Shown: one piece after another, positions 15,823 through 24,783 of the stretch
Layout: the number at the start of each line of letters is the position of its first letter
How positions within the stretch are numbered: the first letter of the stretch is position 1
Source: Opitutaceae bacterium
GTDB lineage: Bacteria > Verrucomicrobiota > Verrucomicrobiia > Opitutales > Opitutaceae
Length of the DNA stretch: 64,000 bases
Direction of reading: 5' to 3'
NCBI GenBank assembly: GCA_015075305.1
Contig: JABTUS010000009.1
Location: forward strand, 62,001-126,000
Notes under the pieces: generated by a model
The model's input: the letters and a program-made list of their open reading frames with translations, nothing else
What the model was told of the DNA's origin: nothing
Databases searched by the model: none
Position numbers and translations under genes: made by a program

Positions 15823-18096
15823 ATGAAACGCAATTCACAGAGCGCTCCATTGTGGCGCACTGCCCTCAGCATCATCCCGCTCCTGTGCGCCGGTAATGCC
15901 GGAGCACAGGTTTCCACCCATGCCTCCCCGACAGACGAATCCAAGGACGATGTCGTTGTCCTGAGTCCGTTCACGGTCTCCTCGGACAGCGATTACGGCT
16001 ATCGTACCAAGGACATCGTCACTGGAACCAAAATCGCCACCCCGCTCAAGGAATCCCCGCTGAGCGTCAGTGTGATTAACCATGAGCTCCTGGATGACCT
16101 CAACGTCCAGCGTGTGACGGAAGCGCTCGCCTACACCCAGGCCGGAGTCACAAACTCCGGTCGCACGTGGGCCGACCAGGAGACGTTCACTTTCCGCGGC
16201 TACGAAGGCGCGATCCTGCGCAATGGCATCCGCTTCAATGCCTGGACGGACTCCTCGAACATCGAGCGCATTGAACTCGCGCGAGGCCCCTCCGCCATTC
16301 TCTACGGCTTCGTGGCTCCCGGCGGTGTCGTAAACTACGTGACCAAGAAGCCGACGACCAAGGCACTTGGCTACCTCAAGGCGAGTTGGATGTCCGAGCA
16401 TGGATTCCGCGAGGAATTCGATTTCAACCGTCCCCTGACCGCGGACAAAAGCGTGCTCTTCCGCGTCAATGGATCGCGTCAGGATGGCGACACCTGGATT
16501 GTTTACCAGTCGATCCACGACACGGTCCTCAATCCCAGCGTGACTTGGAACATCTCGCGCAACACCACGCTCTCCTACGACTTCTCCTTCCGTCACCGCA
16601 AGGGCACGTTCGAGCGCATCCGCTTTTATTACATGCCCAAGCGTGATGGCTGGAACACCATGATCCTGGCTCCGTTCAATGAACAGCTGGGAGGTACTGT
16701 CGGCTACGATCGCAATCCCGGCATCGCACCGTGGTCATGGGCGGAGTGGAACCGCCGCCGCCATGAGGCTCGCATCGAGCATCGCTTCAATGACCATTTC
16801 AGGTTCCTGGGCATCGTGGCCGACGACTACAGCGAGGTCGAGCAGTTGACCATGTTCACGTTCTCAGCCGTGCGTGACATCGGCTATCAGAACGTGGCCG
16901 TTCCCCCCGCCGATCACATCCTTTTGTCGAGCATGCCGATCTACGAGCACGTGAGGAAACACACGCAGTATTTTGAGGCCAATTTCCTCGCTCAGTTCGA
17001 GACAAGGTATTTCAAGTCGGACACGCTGTTTGGTGTTTCCGGCAACCGTTTCCCCACGAAATACGACCGCAACGGCTATTTTGCGCCGGAGCCCAAGAAG
17101 ATCGGGGCGATCGATTACACGCTTGCGTCGCCGTACATGAGCCGCGTCAGCGACCCGCTTTCCAAGCGCTACTACACGCCGGACTTCAACTACAATTCCT
17201 GGCCGGTCTGGTTCAATGACAGCATCACGACCTATGACTGGGGCAAGGCCGACTATTTTGTCACGGAAAGCCTGAGCGCGATCGACAACAAGCTCCACAT
17301 TCTTGGAGGACTTCGCCGCCAGCAGTACCGGGAGCTCCAGATCACGCGCAATCTGCCGCAGATTGGCGGGCTGTTCCAGGTGACGAAGAATGTTGGCGTG
17401 TACTACATCTGGTCGAAGACGGCGGAATCCAATGGCCGCACGGTCAGATACCAGACGCCGCGCCCGCTTTCGGAATCCAAGGCCTATGACTACGGTGTGA
17501 AGGTCGACGCGATGGATGGAAAGATCTCGGGCACCTTCACGGTCTTCAACATCCACAAGTCCAATCTCGCGATCAACGATCCCCGTGCGATCGTCGACTA
17601 CGCCGCGGGACTTGTCGACGACACGGTCACCTTCACGCCCGGCTCCCAGAGCAAGGGCTATGAGGCCAGCCTGCAGTACCAGCCCAACCGCAACTTTCAG
17701 GCGATCCTTTCGTATGCGAAGACCGACGCGAAGATCCTGCCCGGAGATCCGAATCCCGCGGCGTGGAACGCGCCCCTGACGCAGGTGCCGCCGCGCGCGC
17801 TGACGCTTTTCGCCAAATACAGCTTCCGCGATGGGTCACTTGACAAGCTCGCCATCGGCGGCGGGTTCTCGCGCGCCTACGGTCCCATCCAGGTCGACAA
17901 CCCGGTCACGGCACCGCTTCCGATCAAGGGTGGCTACTTCCTGGTCACCGCCTTTGTCCGGTACGGCGTCAAGATCTTCGGGCGCGACGTTGGCCTCGAG
18001 ATTTCCGGCAACAACCTCACCAACGATCGATTCATCCAGAACGGCGGTTACAATCCGCCGCGGGAAATCACTTTCTCGGCTGACATGAAATTCTGA
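15823..18096 (+). CDS. TonB-dependent outer-membrane receptor (probably glycan import)
   Basis: The ATG at 15823 gives 757 residues with a clear signal peptide (AGNAGAQ cleavage region). A TonB-box-like/linker stretch (DDVVVLSPFTVSSDSDYGYR) follows. Next come a plug domain (ESPLSVSVINHELLDDLNVQ; GVTNSGRTWADQETFTFRGY; ERIELARGPSAILYGFVAPG) and a 22-strand-type barrel ending in the aromatic terminal residue F (ITFSADMKF). VLSPFxVSxDxDxGY is a hallmark of the large TBDR families of Verrucomicrobiota. It would import a ligand across the outer membrane with TonB energy. Its place at the head of the sugar island suggests an RG-II-derived oligosaccharide. A strong hairpin separates it from the next gene. 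Confidence 0.88.
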   Translation: MKRNSQSAPLWRTALSIIPLLCAGNAGAQVSTHASPTDESKDDVVVLSPFTVSSDSDYGYRTKDIVTGTKIATPLKESPLSVSVINHELLDDLNVQRVTEALAYTQAGVTNSGRTWADQETFTFRGYEGAILRNGIRFNAWTDSSNIERIELARGPSAILYGFVAPGGVVNYVTKKPTTKALGYLKASWMSEHGFREEFDFNRPLTADKSVLFRVNGSRQDGDTWIVYQSIHDTVLNPSVTWNISRNTTLSYDFSFRHRKGTFERIRFYYMPKRDGWNTMILAPFNEQLGGTVGYDRNPGIAPWSWAEWNRRRHEARIEHRFNDHFRFLGIVADDYSEVEQLTMFTFSAVRDIGYQNVAVPPADHILLSSMPIYEHVRKHTQYFEANFLAQFETRYFKSDTLFGVSGNRFPTKYDRNGYFAPEPKKIGAIDYTLASPYMSRVSDPLSKRYYTPDFNYNSWPVWFNDSITTYDWGKADYFVTESLSAIDNKLHILGGLRRQQYRELQITRNLPQIGGLFQVTKNVGVYYIWSKTAESNGRTVRYQTPRPLSESKAYDYGVKVDAMDGKISGTFTVFNIHKSNLAINDPRAIVDYAAGLVDDTVTFTPGSQSKGYEASLQYQPNRNFQAILSYAKTDAKILPGDPNPAAWNAPLTQVPPRALTLFAKYSFRDGSLDKLAIGGGFSRAYGPIQVDNPVTAPLPIKGGYFLVTAFVRYGVKIFGRDVGLEISGNNLTNDRFIQNGGYNPPREITFSADMKF

Positions 18097-18119
18097 GGTG
18101 CTGTTGTCTTCGGTCAGTC

Positions 18120-18157
18120 GTCCGGCTGCGGCGTTCGGGGGAACGCCGCAGCCGGAC
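18120..18157 (+). terminator. Perfect 17-bp hairpin between TBDR and hydrolase genes
   Basis: GTCCGGCTGCGGCGTTC (18120-18136), loop GGGG, then its exact complement (18141-18157). The stem is GC-rich and perfect. No T-run follows (ATTCCTCCCCC), so it may be an attenuator or mRNA-stabilising stem rather than a simple intrinsic terminator. It sits 24 bp after the TBDR stop. Confidence 0.6.
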
Positions 18158-18187
18158 ATTCCTCCCCCTTCCCCCAAACCCCGATCC

Positions 18188-19825
18188 ATGCGCACGCTCC
18201 TCCTTTTCTCCATCCTTTGTTTGTCCACCGTATTTGTTCGGGCTGACGCGCCGCCACCTCCCCCGGCATCGGTTGAGCAGTGGTCCATCTTCGAGCTTGC
18301 CCTGGACGGACCGACCGATGGCAACCCGTTTCTGGATGTGCGTTTTTCCGCCTCCTTCACGGACGGAACGCACACCCGCCAGGTGGACGGCTTCTACGAC
18401 GGAGGAGGCGTTTATCGCGTGCGTTTCATGCCGGAACATCAGGGAACCTGGCGCTACGTGACCAGCAGCAACCGTTGGCCGCTCACCAATCAGAGCGGTA
18501 CATTCACCGCCACGCCGCCGGGCAGGGGCAACCACGGTCCCGTCGGGGTGCGCAATACGTATCATTTCGGCTACGCGGACGGAACGCCCTTCCGGCAGAT
18601 TGGAACAACGAGCTACACCTGGACGCATCGCCCGGAGGCGCTGGAGGAGCAGACGCTGAAGACTCTTGCGATGTCCCCATTCAACAAGCTCCGCATGTGC
18701 GTTTTCCCGCAGGCGCACGGCAGCAAGAATATGCCGCCACCGCGCTGGCCCTTCGAGGGAAAACCCCGGGCATTCGACTATACGCGTTTTAACCCGGATT
18801 TCTTTCAGCACCTTGAAAAGCGCGTCGGTCAGTTGCGCGATCTCGGGATCGAGTGCGATCTGATCCTTTTCCATCCCTATGACGACAAGGAGGAGTGGGG
18901 ACTGGAGATCATGGATGCGGCCACGGACGACCGTTATCTTCGCTACATTGTGGCGCGCCTTGCCGCGTACCGGAACATCTGGTGGTCGATGGCCAATGAA
19001 TACGATTTCATGCGGGTCAAGACCGACGCCGACTGGGACCGCTATTTTCACATCGTGCAGGCAGCGGATCCCTACGGCCATCTGCGCTCCATCCACAACG
19101 GCTATCGGATGTACAACAACAACCATCCCTGGGTGACGCATGCCAGCATCCAGAATGGCTCGGCATTGAACGATGCGGGACGCGCCGAGCTCTATCGTGA
19201 CGTCTGGCGCAAGCCGGTCGTCTACGACGAGGTGAAGTACGAGGGGGATTCGCCGTTCCGCTGGGGTGACCTCAGCGCGCAGGAGATGGTGCACCGCTTC
19301 TGGGCGGGCACGGTGGCCGGCACCTACGTGGGGCACAGCGAGTTCTTCGGCGAACCGAATGATGTCGTGTGGCTGGGCCAGGGGGGCGTGCTCAAGGGCG
19401 AAAGTCCGTCGCGGCTCGCGTTTCTCCGACGCATCATGGAGGAGGGCCCGGCGGACGGCATCGATCCCATCGATCAATGGTTTGATCCGTATGCCCGTCG
19501 CAATACTCCCATCGGTGATGGTCTGGCCGAGCCCCACACCGGCGGACAGCCCGCCCAGTACTACCTGGTCTATTTTGGCCGCTCAGCTCCGAAGGAATGG
19601 GTGCCGGAAATCTACAAGAATCAGTTGGAGGACGGCATGCGTTTCAGGGCCGAAGTGATAGACACCTGGGAAATGACCGTGAAGCCCTTCGCGCAGACGA
19701 TCGTGCTCAAGCGCAACAAGACGAGCCGCGACCGCTGGGACTACTACTTCACCGATGCAAACGGCGCGAGGATTCCTCTCCCGGGAAAACCCTACATGGC
19801 CATCCGCCTGATCCGCGTTCCCTGA
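18188..19825 (+). CDS. DUF5060 / apiosidase-like glycoside hydrolase (GH140-like)
   Basis: This is a 545-residue exported enzyme with a signal peptide ending near VRADA. Residues ~25-110 form a DUF5060 beta-sandwich (VEQWSIFELALDGPTDGNPF). A TIM-barrel of the DUF4038/apiosidase type follows (TTSYTWTHRPEALEEQTLKT, DLILFHPYDDKEEWG). A C-terminal sandwich of DUF5605 type ends the protein. Candidate catalytic glutamates are E271 in SMANEYDF and E348 in VVYDEVKYEG. GH140 enzymes cleave apiose-linked side chains of rhamnogalacturonan II. The neighbours (isomerase, FGGY kinase, split transketolase) match apiose breakdown, which supports this assignment. Exact family membership needs a profile search. 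Confidence 0.7.
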   Translation: MRTLLLFSILCLSTVFVRADAPPPPPASVEQWSIFELALDGPTDGNPFLDVRFSASFTDGTHTRQVDGFYDGGGVYRVRFMPEHQGTWRYVTSSNRWPLTNQSGTFTATPPGRGNHGPVGVRNTYHFGYADGTPFRQIGTTSYTWTHRPEALEEQTLKTLAMSPFNKLRMCVFPQAHGSKNMPPPRWPFEGKPRAFDYTRFNPDFFQHLEKRVGQLRDLGIECDLILFHPYDDKEEWGLEIMDAATDDRYLRYIVARLAAYRNIWWSMANEYDFMRVKTDADWDRYFHIVQAADPYGHLRSIHNGYRMYNNNHPWVTHASIQNGSALNDAGRAELYRDVWRKPVVYDEVKYEGDSPFRWGDLSAQEMVHRFWAGTVAGTYVGHSEFFGEPNDVVWLGQGGVLKGESPSRLAFLRRIMEEGPADGIDPIDQWFDPYARRNTPIGDGLAEPHTGGQPAQYYLVYFGRSAPKEWVPEIYKNQLEDGMRFRAEVIDTWEMTVKPFAQTIVLKRNKTSRDRWDYYFTDANGARIPLPGKPYMAIRLIRVP

Positions 19826-19872
19826 ACCGCAGTGTCTCCCATCGCCGGCGTGCCGAACTCCCTCCGAATATC

Positions 19873-21297
19873 ATGAACAAGTCTCCCGCCACTCTCGGCG
19901 TCATCTTCGGCAACCGCGATTTCTTTCCCGATCGCCTGGTGCCCGACGCACGGGCGGACGTCGCAAAGCTCTTCACCGAGCTTGGCATCGAGCCGGTCAT
20001 GCTCGATCCCGCGGACAGCAAGCTGGGCAGCGTTGAAACGCACCGCGATGCACGCAAATGCGCGGAGCTTTTTCGAAGGAATCGCGAACGCATTTCGGGC
20101 GTGCTCGTCTGCCTGCCGAACTTCGGCGACGAAAAAGGTGTCGCCGACACGCTCAAGATGGCGGGGCTCAATGTTCCGGTTCTCATTCAGGCCTATCCCG
20201 ACGAACTGGACAAACTCGATGTCATCCGCAGGCGCGACGCCTGGTGCGGCAAGATTTCCGTCTGCAACAACCTGCGCCAGGCGGGCATTCCGTTCACGCT
20301 GACGACATCGCACGTGGTGCGGCCGCTCGACGCCTCCTTCAGGCGGGACCTGCTGGATTTCACCGCCGTGTGCCGCGTGGTTCAGGGACTTCGAAAGGTG
20401 CGCCTCGGCGCCGTGGGCGCACGGCCGGGCGCGTTCAACACCGTGCGTTATTCCGAGAAGATCCTTGAGCGCCATGGCATCAGCGTCACCACGGTCGACC
20501 TGTCCGAGATCATCGGCGCGGCCTCAAAGATCGGCGACACCGACAAGCGCCTCACAGGGAAGGTCGACGAAATCAAGGCCTATGCCAATGCCACGGCGGT
20601 GCCCGCGGCGAAACTCGCGCAGATGGCCCGCCTGGGGATTGTGCTCGATGACTTTGTCGCGGCCAATCACCTCGATGCCACGGCAATCCAGTGCTGGACA
20701 TCCGTTCAGGCGAATCATGGGTGCAATGTCTGCACGTCGATGAGCATGATGAGCGAAAACTTCCTGCCCAGTGCCTGCGAAGTCGACGTGACCGGCGTGC
20801 TGACCATGTACGCGATGCAACTGGCCGCGTCTTCACCGTCCGCGATCGTCGACTGGAACAACAACTATGGCGCCGACGCGGACAAGTGCGTGCTCTTCCA
20901 CTGCGGGAACTGGGCGAAGTCGTTCCTGCCGGACATCAAGATCCTCAACGCCCCCATCCTCGGATCCACGATTGGCGTCGAAAACACCTGGGGTGCGCTC
21001 GATGGGCGCACGCCGGCCGCCCCGCTTACCTATGGCCGGATCACGACGGATGACTCGCGCGGTGTGATCCGCACGTACGTCGGCGAAGGCGCGCTGACAA
21101 GCGACGAACTCCGGACCTTTGGCAATCGTGCCGTCGCGCACGTGCCCAGACTGCAGAAGCTGATGCGTTACGTCTGCCTCGAGGGCTTCGAGCACCATGT
21201 GGTGATGAACGCATCCCGCACGGCCGGCATCCTCGCCGAGGCGTTCGAGCGCTACCTGGGGTGGGAGGTCTATCATCACGAGCCGGAGCAGGGCTGA
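19873..21297 (+). CDS. L-fucose/L-arabinose isomerase-family protein
   Basis: This 474-residue cytoplasmic protein starts at the ATG at 19873. It has the fucose/arabinose-isomerase fold signatures: an N-terminal Rossmann-like part (GVIFGNRDFFPDRLVPDARA), GAVGARPGAFNTVRYSE, the conserved ATAIQCWTSVQANHG, SACEVDVTGVLTMYA, and LFHCGNW near the C-terminus with a metal-ligand histidine. The family interconverts aldoses and ketoses with Mn2+. In this island it could be the D-apiose to D-apulose isomerase, since kinase and transketolase genes for the next steps follow directly (1-bp gap, then ATGA overlap). That substrate is inferred, not shown. Confidence 0.7.
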   Translation: MNKSPATLGVIFGNRDFFPDRLVPDARADVAKLFTELGIEPVMLDPADSKLGSVETHRDARKCAELFRRNRERISGVLVCLPNFGDEKGVADTLKMAGLNVPVLIQAYPDELDKLDVIRRRDAWCGKISVCNNLRQAGIPFTLTTSHVVRPLDASFRRDLLDFTAVCRVVQGLRKVRLGAVGARPGAFNTVRYSEKILERHGISVTTVDLSEIIGAASKIGDTDKRLTGKVDEIKAYANATAVPAAKLAQMARLGIVLDDFVAANHLDATAIQCWTSVQANHGCNVCTSMSMMSENFLPSACEVDVTGVLTMYAMQLAASSPSAIVDWNNNYGADADKCVLFHCGNWAKSFLPDIKILNAPILGSTIGVENTWGALDGRTPAAPLTYGRITTDDSRGVIRTYVGEGALTSDELRTFGNRAVAHVPRLQKLMRYVCLEGFEHHVVMNASRTAGILAEAFERYLGWEVYHHEPEQG

Positions 21298-21298
21298 C

Positions 21299-22135
21299 AT
21301 GTCGACCGACCGGGAACTCCTGCTTAAGTCGTTTGCGCTTCGGCGGCGCATGCTGCGCCTCATCCATCATGCCGGCGCCGGACACACGGGCGGGGGCTTG
21401 TCGTGCATCGACATCCTGAGCGCGCTCTACAACCGCGTGCTCTCGATAACTCCCGAGAAGGCCGACGCACCCACGCGCGACCGCTACGTGCAGAGCAAGG
21501 GGCACTGCGTTGAGGCGCTCTACACGGTGCTTTCCGACCGCGGCTATTTTCCCGATGCGGATCTCGACACGGTCTGCCGCCATGGATCGAAGTACGTCGG
21601 GCATCCCACGCGCAAAATCCGGGGCATCGAGATGAACACCGGCGCGCTCGGCCACGGCCTGCCGATCTGCCTTGGAATGGCGCTCGCCGCGAGGATGGAT
21701 GGCAATGCGTTCCGCGTTTTCACGCTTCTCGGGGACGGCGAACTCGCCGAAGGATCCAACTGGGAGGCGGCTATGGCTGCGTCGCACTACAGGCTGGACA
21801 ACCTTGCCGCCATCCTCGACCACAACACGCTTCAGATCACCGGGCACACGCGCGACGTCATGCGCAATGATCCGCTGGAGGACAAGTGGCGGGCGTTTGG
21901 GTGGGAGGTGCGCGTGGTGGACGGACATGATTTCGCGGCGCTTGTCACCGCTCTCTCGACACCGCATTCCGGCAAACCCCTCTTTGTCATCGCCAACACC
22001 GTGAAAGGAAAGGGAGTCAGCTTCATGGAAAACGTCGCGAAATGGCATCACGGTGTCCCGAGCGACGCTGAACTTGCCCAGGCTCTTGCTGAACTCAACG
22101 CAGCGGAGGAGAAATGCCGGGAGACGCTGACATGA
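21299..22135 (+). CDS. Transketolase N-terminal (TPP-binding) subunit, AptA-like
   Basis: A 278-residue protein covering only the N-terminal half of a transketolase. It has HHAGAGHTGGGLSCIDIL near the start, GALGHGLPICLGMA and the TPP/Mg motif GDGELAEGSNWEAA (about residues 144-157), and ends after GKGVSFMEN...WHH. Split transketolases act as heterodimers with the C-terminal half encoded next door. With the neighbouring FGGY kinase, the best-fitting known pair is D-apulose-4-phosphate transketolase, which yields a triose phosphate and passes glycolaldehyde to an acceptor. Its stop overlaps the next start (ATGA at 22132). Confidence 0.82.
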   Translation: MSTDRELLLKSFALRRRMLRLIHHAGAGHTGGGLSCIDILSALYNRVLSITPEKADAPTRDRYVQSKGHCVEALYTVLSDRGYFPDADLDTVCRHGSKYVGHPTRKIRGIEMNTGALGHGLPICLGMALAARMDGNAFRVFTLLGDGELAEGSNWEAAMAASHYRLDNLAAILDHNTLQITGHTRDVMRNDPLEDKWRAFGWEVRVVDGHDFAALVTALSTPHSGKPLFVIANTVKGKGVSFMENVAKWHHGVPSDAELAQALAELNAAEEKCRETLT

Positions 22136-23151
22136 GCGCCCCGGCACCTTCGATGTTCACCCCGGCCGCGCTGGTCATGGCCGAAATGCTCGGATTGAAG
22201 AGCGGTCGCGCGAATCTTGAGGAGTTTGCCGGCGCCCTGCAGTCGCTTGCATCGATCGACCCCACGATCGTGGCCGTTACCTCGGACTCGCGGGGCTCCG
22301 GCAGACTTGCGCCGTTCGGAAAGGTCCTGCCAAAACAGATCGTTGAAGTCGGCATTGCCGAGCAGAATCTGGTCGGCATCACCGCCGGCCTTTCCGCCTG
22401 TGGGAAGAAGGCCTTCGGGGTGTCGCCGTCCTGCTTCCTCACCGCTCGTTCGCTCGAGCAGATCAAGAACGACCTGTGCTATTCGGATGTCCCGGGAGTG
22501 CTGGTCGGCATCAGTGCGGGGGTAAGCTACGGTGCCCTCGGCTCCACGCACCATTCGCTTCATGACTTCGCCGTGCTCCGGGCGATCCACAATATCACGA
22601 TCATCGCGCCCGCGGACAATTTCGAGACCCGTGAAGCGGTGCGCTACGCTGCCATTGCTGCACACCCCGTGTTTCTCCGCTTTGGCAAGGCACCGATGTT
22701 CAACGTGTCTCCTGCGCAAGCCCGCTTTGAAGCGGGTGTGGCGATCACAATTCGTGAGGGGCGCGACGTGGCGTTCCTCGCAAGCGGCGAGACTGTCGTG
22801 CATGCCCTGCTGGCTGCAGAGCTGCTCGCTCAGTCCGGCGTGTCGGCGAGCGTCGTCAGTGTCCATACGATCAAGCCTCTCGATGCGGCGGCTGTGCTTG
22901 CGGCCGGCAGGGAGTGTCGCGCCGTGATCACCGTGGAGGAACACATGATTCACGGAGGCCTCGGCGAGGCCGTTGCCTCGACGCTGCTGGGCGCCGGCTT
23001 GAGGCCCGCGTTTGGGATGGCTGGTATTCCGGACGAGGACACCGTCACGGGCGCACAGGCCGAAATCTTTCGCCACTACGGAATCTCGATGGAGGGGCTG
23101 GCTGCGCGCGCACGAGAACTCCTCGATCAACCTGTCACTGGTTCGCGCTGA
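22132..23151 (+). CDS. Transketolase C-terminal subunit, AptB-like
   Basis: The ATG at 22132 overlaps the stop of the N-terminal subunit gene and is preferred over 22114. The 339-residue product has the pyrimidine-binding domain (VAVTSDSRGSG, VGIAEQNLVGITAGLS with the catalytic glutamate, STHHSLHDFAVLRAI) and the C-terminal transketolase domain (VVSVHTIKPLDAAAVLAAGR, VEEHMIHGGLGEAVAS). It would complete the active site with the upstream subunit. Translational coupling suggests 1:1 synthesis. The kinase gene follows after 22 bp. Confidence 0.85.
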   Translation: MSAPAPSMFTPAALVMAEMLGLKSGRANLEEFAGALQSLASIDPTIVAVTSDSRGSGRLAPFGKVLPKQIVEVGIAEQNLVGITAGLSACGKKAFGVSPSCFLTARSLEQIKNDLCYSDVPGVLVGISAGVSYGALGSTHHSLHDFAVLRAIHNITIIAPADNFETREAVRYAAIAAHPVFLRFGKAPMFNVSPAQARFEAGVAITIREGRDVAFLASGETVVHALLAAELLAQSGVSASVVSVHTIKPLDAAAVLAAGRECRAVITVEEHMIHGGLGEAVASTLLGAGLRPAFGMAGIPDEDTVTGAQAEIFRHYGISMEGLAARARELLDQPVTGSR

Positions 23152-23173
23152 GGATTCCAGCCGCATCTCTTGC

Positions 23174-24652
23174 ATGCTCTTTCTCGCTCTGGACCAAAGC
23201 ACATCCGCCACGAAGGCCCTGCTCTTCGATCGCAACGGCGTGACAATCGACCGCGAGTCGCTCGAGCATCGCCAGCACTATCCTCACCCCGGCTGGGTTG
23301 AGCACGACGCCGAGGAGATATGGCGAAACACGCTGGCGGTCCTGCGCAGCCTGCTCACGCGGTGGAGTCGCAGAAGAAAGGAAATCGTCTCGCTCTCCAT
23401 CACGAATCAGCGGGAGACGATTGTGGTTTTCGACCGTGTGACCGGACGGCCGCTCGCGCCGGCCATCGTCTGGCAGTGCCGGCGCGGGGATGCGTTTTGC
23501 ACCGCGCATCGCGATGCGGGTGCGGAGCCGCTCATCCGCCGCAAGACCGGTCTCAAGCTGGATGCCTATTTCTCCGGATCGAAGCTGCAGTGGCTGGTGT
23601 GGGAGGATCCGGAGATTCGAAGGAGACTGGCCGACGGCAGTGCGCTCGTCGGAACGATGGACGCGTATCTCATATTTCGGCTGACCGAAGGGAGGGTGTT
23701 TGCGACCGATCCCACCAATGCCAGCCGCACGCTTCTCTTCGACATTCACGCGTTGCAATGGGACGAGGCGCTTTGCGGCTTGTGGGATGTTCCCCTGCGC
23801 GCGCTGCCCGGGGTGAGGGAGGGTTCCGCTCATTTTGGTGAAACGACGCTCGACGGTCTGCTGTCACGATCCATCCCGATACGGGGAGTGATGGGCGATT
23901 CGCAGGCGTCGCTGTTCGCCCACCGGTGCTTCAATCCCGGATCGGCCAAGGTGACCTTTGGCACGGGCTCGTCAGTGCTGCTCAACATCGGCCGGAAGCC
24001 CCGAAACGCCGGAAGCGGAATACTCACGGCGCTCGCCTGGGTGCATGGCGGCGTCCCGACCTACGCGCATGAAGGCATCATCATCTCGGCGGCATCGACG
24101 CTCACCTGGCTGCGCGATCAGCTGGGCATGCCTGACGTGCCCGAGCTTGAGCGACTCGCCGAATCGGTTCCCGACAGCGCGGGTGTGCACCTCATTCCCG
24201 CCTTCAACGGTCTTGGGCTGCCGCACTGGCGGCCTGACGCGCGCGCGGCGATCAGCGGACTGAGCAGCTCCAGCGATCGCCGGCACATTGCGCGGGCCGC
24301 GTTCGAATCGATAGCCTTTCAGGTGAAGGACGCACTCGACATGCTGAGAGCCGCGGCCGATGTGCCGCCGGGGAGCCTGCATGCCGACGGAGGGCCGACC
24401 GCGAGCCGGTTTCTCATGCAGCTTGTTTCAGACCTTGCGGAAACGGAGCTCCGTGTTGCGGATGCGCGTGACTGCTCTCCGCTGGGAGCCGTGCTTGCGG
24501 GACAGCTCGGACTCGGGATTTTCGCATCCATCGACGACCTCTTCCGCGCACCTCCCGCCGAAACGGCCTATTCACCCGGATTGCCGGGTGCCCGGGTCGC
24601 CGCCATGCACAGCGGATGGAACCGCGCACTCCGCTCCGTACTCGCGCCATGA
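23174..24652 (+). CDS. FGGY-family carbohydrate kinase (possible D-apulose kinase)
   Basis: The start at 23174 (MLFLALDQSTSATKALLFD) is the canonical FGGY N-terminus; longer extensions come from the overlapping transketolase frame. The 492-residue cytoplasmic kinase resembles the glycerol-kinase branch: ITNQRETIVVFDRVTGRPLA, AIVWQCRRG, KLDAYFSGSKLQWL, GDSQASLFAHRCF, KVTFGTGSSVLLN and the C-terminal DGGPTASRFLMQLVSDL. It phosphorylates a sugar or polyol with ATP. Because it follows a split transketolase and an isomerase, D-apulose is the most likely substrate; glycerol or xylulose cannot be excluded from sequence alone. Confidence 0.78.
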   Translation: MLFLALDQSTSATKALLFDRNGVTIDRESLEHRQHYPHPGWVEHDAEEIWRNTLAVLRSLLTRWSRRRKEIVSLSITNQRETIVVFDRVTGRPLAPAIVWQCRRGDAFCTAHRDAGAEPLIRRKTGLKLDAYFSGSKLQWLVWEDPEIRRRLADGSALVGTMDAYLIFRLTEGRVFATDPTNASRTLLFDIHALQWDEALCGLWDVPLRALPGVREGSAHFGETTLDGLLSRSIPIRGVMGDSQASLFAHRCFNPGSAKVTFGTGSSVLLNIGRKPRNAGSGILTALAWVHGGVPTYAHEGIIISAASTLTWLRDQLGMPDVPELERLAESVPDSAGVHLIPAFNGLGLPHWRPDARAAISGLSSSSDRRHIARAAFESIAFQVKDALDMLRAAADVPPGSLHADGGPTASRFLMQLVSDLAETELRVADARDCSPLGAVLAGQLGLGIFASIDDLFRAPPAETAYSPGLPGARVAAMHSGWNRALRSVLAP

Positions 24653-24783
24653 CACGATCTTCAACATGGGCCAGGGACTCAAGACGGTCAGCCGTTGCAG
24701 AAAGGATTTCCTCAACGACTTTGCAGGGCTCATGATGCGTTGCGCAGTCCCCGCCCCATCGAGCCTCTGAATCCATTCCGAAC

